Positions 6,009 through 8,629 of a DNA stretch of 8,629 nucleotides are shown piece by piece (the stretch's first letter is position 1; the number at the start of each line of letters is the position of its first letter). The DNA is from Deltaproteobacteria bacterium. Lineage in GTDB: Bacteria; Desulfobacterota; JADFXK01. The notes beneath the pieces are model-generated. The model was given only the letters and a program-made list of their open reading frames with translations, was not told where the DNA came from and made no database searches. Location of the stretch: the NCBI GenBank assembly GCA_015233285.1, contig JADFYA010000136.1:1-8629 (forward strand). Direction: 5' to 3'. Both the position numbers and the translations under genes were made by a program.

Positions 6009-8629
6009 ATGAGTAACGATCAATTCGTCCACCTCCACGTTCATACCCAGTACAGCCTGTTGGACGGGGCTATCCGGCTGGGCGATTTGCTAAAGAAGAC
6101 CAAAGCGTTTGGCATGTCTGCCGTGGCCATGACCGATCACGGCAATCTTTTCGGGGCGGTGGAGTTTTATGATAAGGCGATGAAGGAAGGGATCAAACCC
6201 ATTATCGGGTGTGAGGTCTATGTCGCGCCGGGTAGCCGGCTGGACAAAGAAGCCCGGAGTGCCGGGGAGGCGGGTCGGCATCTGGTCCTGTTGGCCATGA
6301 ATTACGAGGGGTACCAGAATCTTTGCCGTCTGGTCAGTGATAGCTTCATGAAGGGTTTTTATTACAAGCCCCGGGTTGATTTGACCACCTTGCGGCAATG
6401 GAACGCCGGTCTGATCGCCTCCAGCGCCTGTCTCCACGGCGTCATTCCCTATGTCCTGACTCATCAAGGCTACGCCGAAGCCCTCAAAGAGGCCGAAGTC
6501 TATCGCCAGATATTTGATCAAGACCGATTCTATCTGGAGGTGCAGCAAAACGGAATCAAGGAGCAGGACCGGGTTAATGCGGAACTGCTGCGAATGTCCC
6601 AGGAGACCGGCCTGCCTCTGTTGGCGGCCAATGATTGCCATTACTTGAATCAGGAAGATGCCAAGGCCCATGAACTCCTGCTGTGTATCCAGACCGGCAA
6701 GACGATCGATCAGGCCGACCGGTTCCAGTTCGCCACCAATCAGATTTACTTCAAATCGCCGGAAGTGATGATTAAAGAGTTCGCCGATTTTCCGGGCGCG
6801 GTGGAAAACACGGTCCGGATTGCCGAGCGGATCGATCTGAAACTGCCTCTGGGTAAGTTTCATTTCCCCAGGTTCTCCGACGAAGACGATGCGGTCTTGG
6901 AAGAGCGGATGACCGGCATGGCCTGGGCCGGATTGGAACGACGTCTGGCCGATGAGGAAGCCCGGGTCCCGGGGTTTCGGGCCAAGAATGAGACGACCTA
7001 TCGGGAGCGGTTGACCTATGAGTTATCGGTCATTGTCAAAATGGGCTTTGTCAGCTATTTCTTGATCGTCTCCGATTTCATCGGGTATGCCCGGAGCAAA
7101 TCCATCCCGGTCGGACCGGGCCGCGGTTCCGCCGCTGGTAGCCTGGCCGCCTACAGTCTGGGCATTACCGATCTTGATCCTCTGAAGTACGACCTCATTT
7201 TTGAGCGTTTTCTCAACGTGGAACGGATGGGGATGCCGGATATCGACGTGGATTTTTGCAAGGACGGCCGGGAAGAAGTCATTCACTATGTCATGCAGCG
7301 CTATGGCGGAGAGGCCAGAGACCGGGTGGCTCAGATCATCACATTTGGTTCTATGAAGGCCAAGGCGGTCGTCCGGGATGTGGGCCGGGCGCTGAATATG
7401 CCCTTTGCCGACGTCGATAAGATCGCCAAACTGGTCCCGGCTCAGCTCAATATCACCCTGGACAAGGCCATAGAGGCGGAGCCGAAACTCAAAGAACTGG
7501 TCGACACCGATCCCCAGGTCAAAAACCTGATGACCATCGCCAAGACTCTGGAAGGTCTGTCCCGCCACGCCTCCACCCACGCAGCCGGGGTGGTCATCTC
7601 CGACCGGTCCATTGTCGAGTATCTGCCGCTCTATAAGGGGTCAAACGACGAAATCGTGACCCAGTACGACATGAAGTGCGTTGAGAGGGTCGGTCTGGTC
7701 AAGTTTGACTTCCTGGGCCTGATTACCCTGACGGTCATGGATTACGCCGTTAAGATGATTCGGGCCAATCGTGATCCCCATTTTAAGCTGGAAGACATTG
7801 ACTTGACCGACCAGCCGACCTACGAACTGCTGTGCCGGGGCGACACCACCGGGGTGTTCCAACTGGAAAGTTCCGGGATGAAAGACCTGCTGACCCGGCT
7901 CCGGCCGGAGTGCTTCGACGATGTCATCGCCCTGGTCGCGCTTTACCGTCCCGGTCCGCTGGAGTCGGGCATGGTGGATGACTTTATCAACCGGAAGCAC
8001 GGCCGGACGGTCACCGAGTACCTCCTGCCGCAATTGGAGGAGGCGCTGAAGGAGACCTACGGCGTCATCGTCTATCAAGAACAGGTTATGCGGATTGCCG
8101 CCTTGTTGGCCGAATACTCCATGGGTGAAGCCGATTTTCTGCGCAAGGCCATGGGCAAGAAAATCCCGGAGGTCATGGAAAAGCAGCGCAGCCGGTTCAT
8201 GGAGGGGGCGGAGCGGAAGAAACTGGACTTGGAGAAGGCCGCCCAGATTTTTGATCTGATGGCTAAGTTCGGCGGGTATGGATTCAACAAATCCCATTCG
8301 GCCGCGTATGCCCTGATCGCTTTTCAAACGGCCTATCTTAAGACCCACTATACGGTGGAGTTCATGGCCGCTTTGCTCACCTCGGAAATGAGCAACACGG
8401 ATAAAATCGTCAACTATATCGGTAATTGCAGGGACATGGGCATCGAGGTGTTACCGCCGGACATCAATGAGAGCGACCGGAACTTCGCCGCGGTGGATGG
8501 CCGGGTCCGGTTTGGCCTGGCCGGGATTAAAATGGTCGGTCAGGCGGCCATTGAGGCCATCTTTGAAGCCAGGGAAAAGGACGGAGGGTTCACCTCCCTG
8601 TTCGACTTTTGCGACCGGGTCGACCTGCG
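6009..8629 (+). CDS. dnaE: DNA polymerase III subunit alpha (3' end beyond window)
   Basis: The catalytic subunit of the replicative DNA polymerase. I translated the frame from 6009 to the window end and found no stop: 873 codons are visible of roughly 1150-1200 usual for DnaE1. The PHP domain comes first (HLHVHTQYSLLDGA, MTDHGNLFGAVEF, GCEVYV). The polymerase core follows, with VGPGRGS (368-374), the catalytic pair Asp411 and Asp413 in PDIDVDF, the third catalytic Asp567 in VKFDFLGL, YRPGPL (646-651), YGVIVYQEQVM (684-694) and GFNKSHSAAYA (758-768). The start of the helix-hairpin-helix part is seen near LAGIKMVG (837 onward). The clamp-binding motif and OB domain lie outside. All the PHP metal ligands appear present (H10, H12, D19, H44, E69, H91, C141, D209, H211), unlike E. 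coli. No intein or frameshift interrupts the visible part. It is preceded by a good ribosome-binding site and an aldehyde dehydrogenase gene. Confidence 0.97.
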   Translation, partial: MSNDQFVHLHVHTQYSLLDGAIRLGDLLKKTKAFGMSAVAMTDHGNLFGAVEFYDKAMKEGIKPIIGCEVYVAPGSRLDKEARSAGEAGRHLVLLAMNYEGYQNLCRLVSDSFMKGFYYKPRVDLTTLRQWNAGLIASSACLHGVIPYVLTHQGYAEALKEAEVYRQIFDQDRFYLEVQQNGIKEQDRVNAELLRMSQETGLPLLAANDCHYLNQEDAKAHELLLCIQTGKTIDQADRFQFATNQIYFKSPEVMIKEFADFPGAVENTVRIAERIDLKLPLGKFHFPRFSDEDDAVLEERMTGMAWAGLERRLADEEARVPGFRAKNETTYRERLTYELSVIVKMGFVSYFLIVSDFIGYARSKSIPVGPGRGSAAGSLAAYSLGITDLDPLKYDLIFERFLNVERMGMPDIDVDFCKDGREEVIHYVMQRYGGEARDRVAQIITFGSMKAKAVVRDVGRALNMPFADVDKIAKLVPAQLNITLDKAIEAEPKLKELVDTDPQVKNLMTIAKTLEGLSRHASTHAAGVVISDRSIVEYLPLYKGSNDEIVTQYDMKCVERVGLVKFDFLGLITLTVMDYAVKMIRANRDPHFKLEDIDLTDQPTYELLCRGDTTGVFQLESSGMKDLLTRLRPECFDDVIALVALYRPGPLESGMVDDFINRKHGRTVTEYLLPQLEEALKETYGVIVYQEQVMRIAALLAEYSMGEADFLRKAMGKKIPEVMEKQRSRFMEGAERKKLDLEKAAQIFDLMAKFGGYGFNKSHSAAYALIAFQTAYLKTHYTVEFMAALLTSEMSNTDKIVNYIGNCRDMGIEVLPPDINESDRNFAAVDGRVRFGLAGIKMVGQAAIEAIFEAREKDGGFTSLFDFCDRVDL

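Noticed and set aside
6090..8348. Three long minus-strand frames of 185-257 codons opposite dnaE
   Set aside because: They are antisense to a clear, intact dnaE coding frame, and their translations are rich in His, Gln and Gly without domain motifs, as expected of mirror frames in GC-rich genes.

Overview
The window holds five genes that encode protein, in two blocks that point away from each other across an intergenic region of about 660 bases. It looks like ordinary bacterial chromosome of moderate to high GC, carrying two core housekeeping genes (der and dnaE). The taxonomic guess is weak. The soluble PAS histidine kinase has an N-terminal helical segment of a kind I associate with Desulfobacterota and other former Deltaproteobacteria, and the DnaE PHP domain resembles the Thermus type more than the E. 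coli type. I lean towards a Desulfobacterota-like anaerobe, but nothing in the sequence proves it.

Left block, minus strand, in transcription order: an orphan soluble PAS/HisKA_2 sensor histidine kinase (2583-3839), the ribosome-assembly GTPase Der (1050-2387), and a PD-(D/E)XK-type protein of the Rpn/DUF2887 kind (12-908). The gaps are 195 and 141 bases, so these are neighbours rather than a tightly packed operon. The last gene has its own plausible sigma-70 promoter.

Right block, plus strand: an NAD(P)-dependent aldehyde dehydrogenase (4503-5927), then, after 81 bases, the replicative DNA polymerase III alpha subunit dnaE (6009 to the window end, cut off at its 3' side after 873 codons).

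The region between the blocks (3840-4502) carries two outward-facing sigma-70-like promoters: TTGACA-17-TATTAT on the minus strand and TTGACA-17-AATACT with an extended TGn on the plus strand. A GC-rich inverted repeat lies between them, and two copies of a 9-base direct repeat lie at the minus-strand start site. The minus promoter would give the kinase a leader of about 377 nt, whose function I cannot assign.

I see no mobile element, CRISPR array, tRNA or rRNA, and no clear new system. The points most worth a second look are the architecture of the divergent promoter region, the long kinase leader, and the intact metal-ligand set in the DnaE PHP domain.
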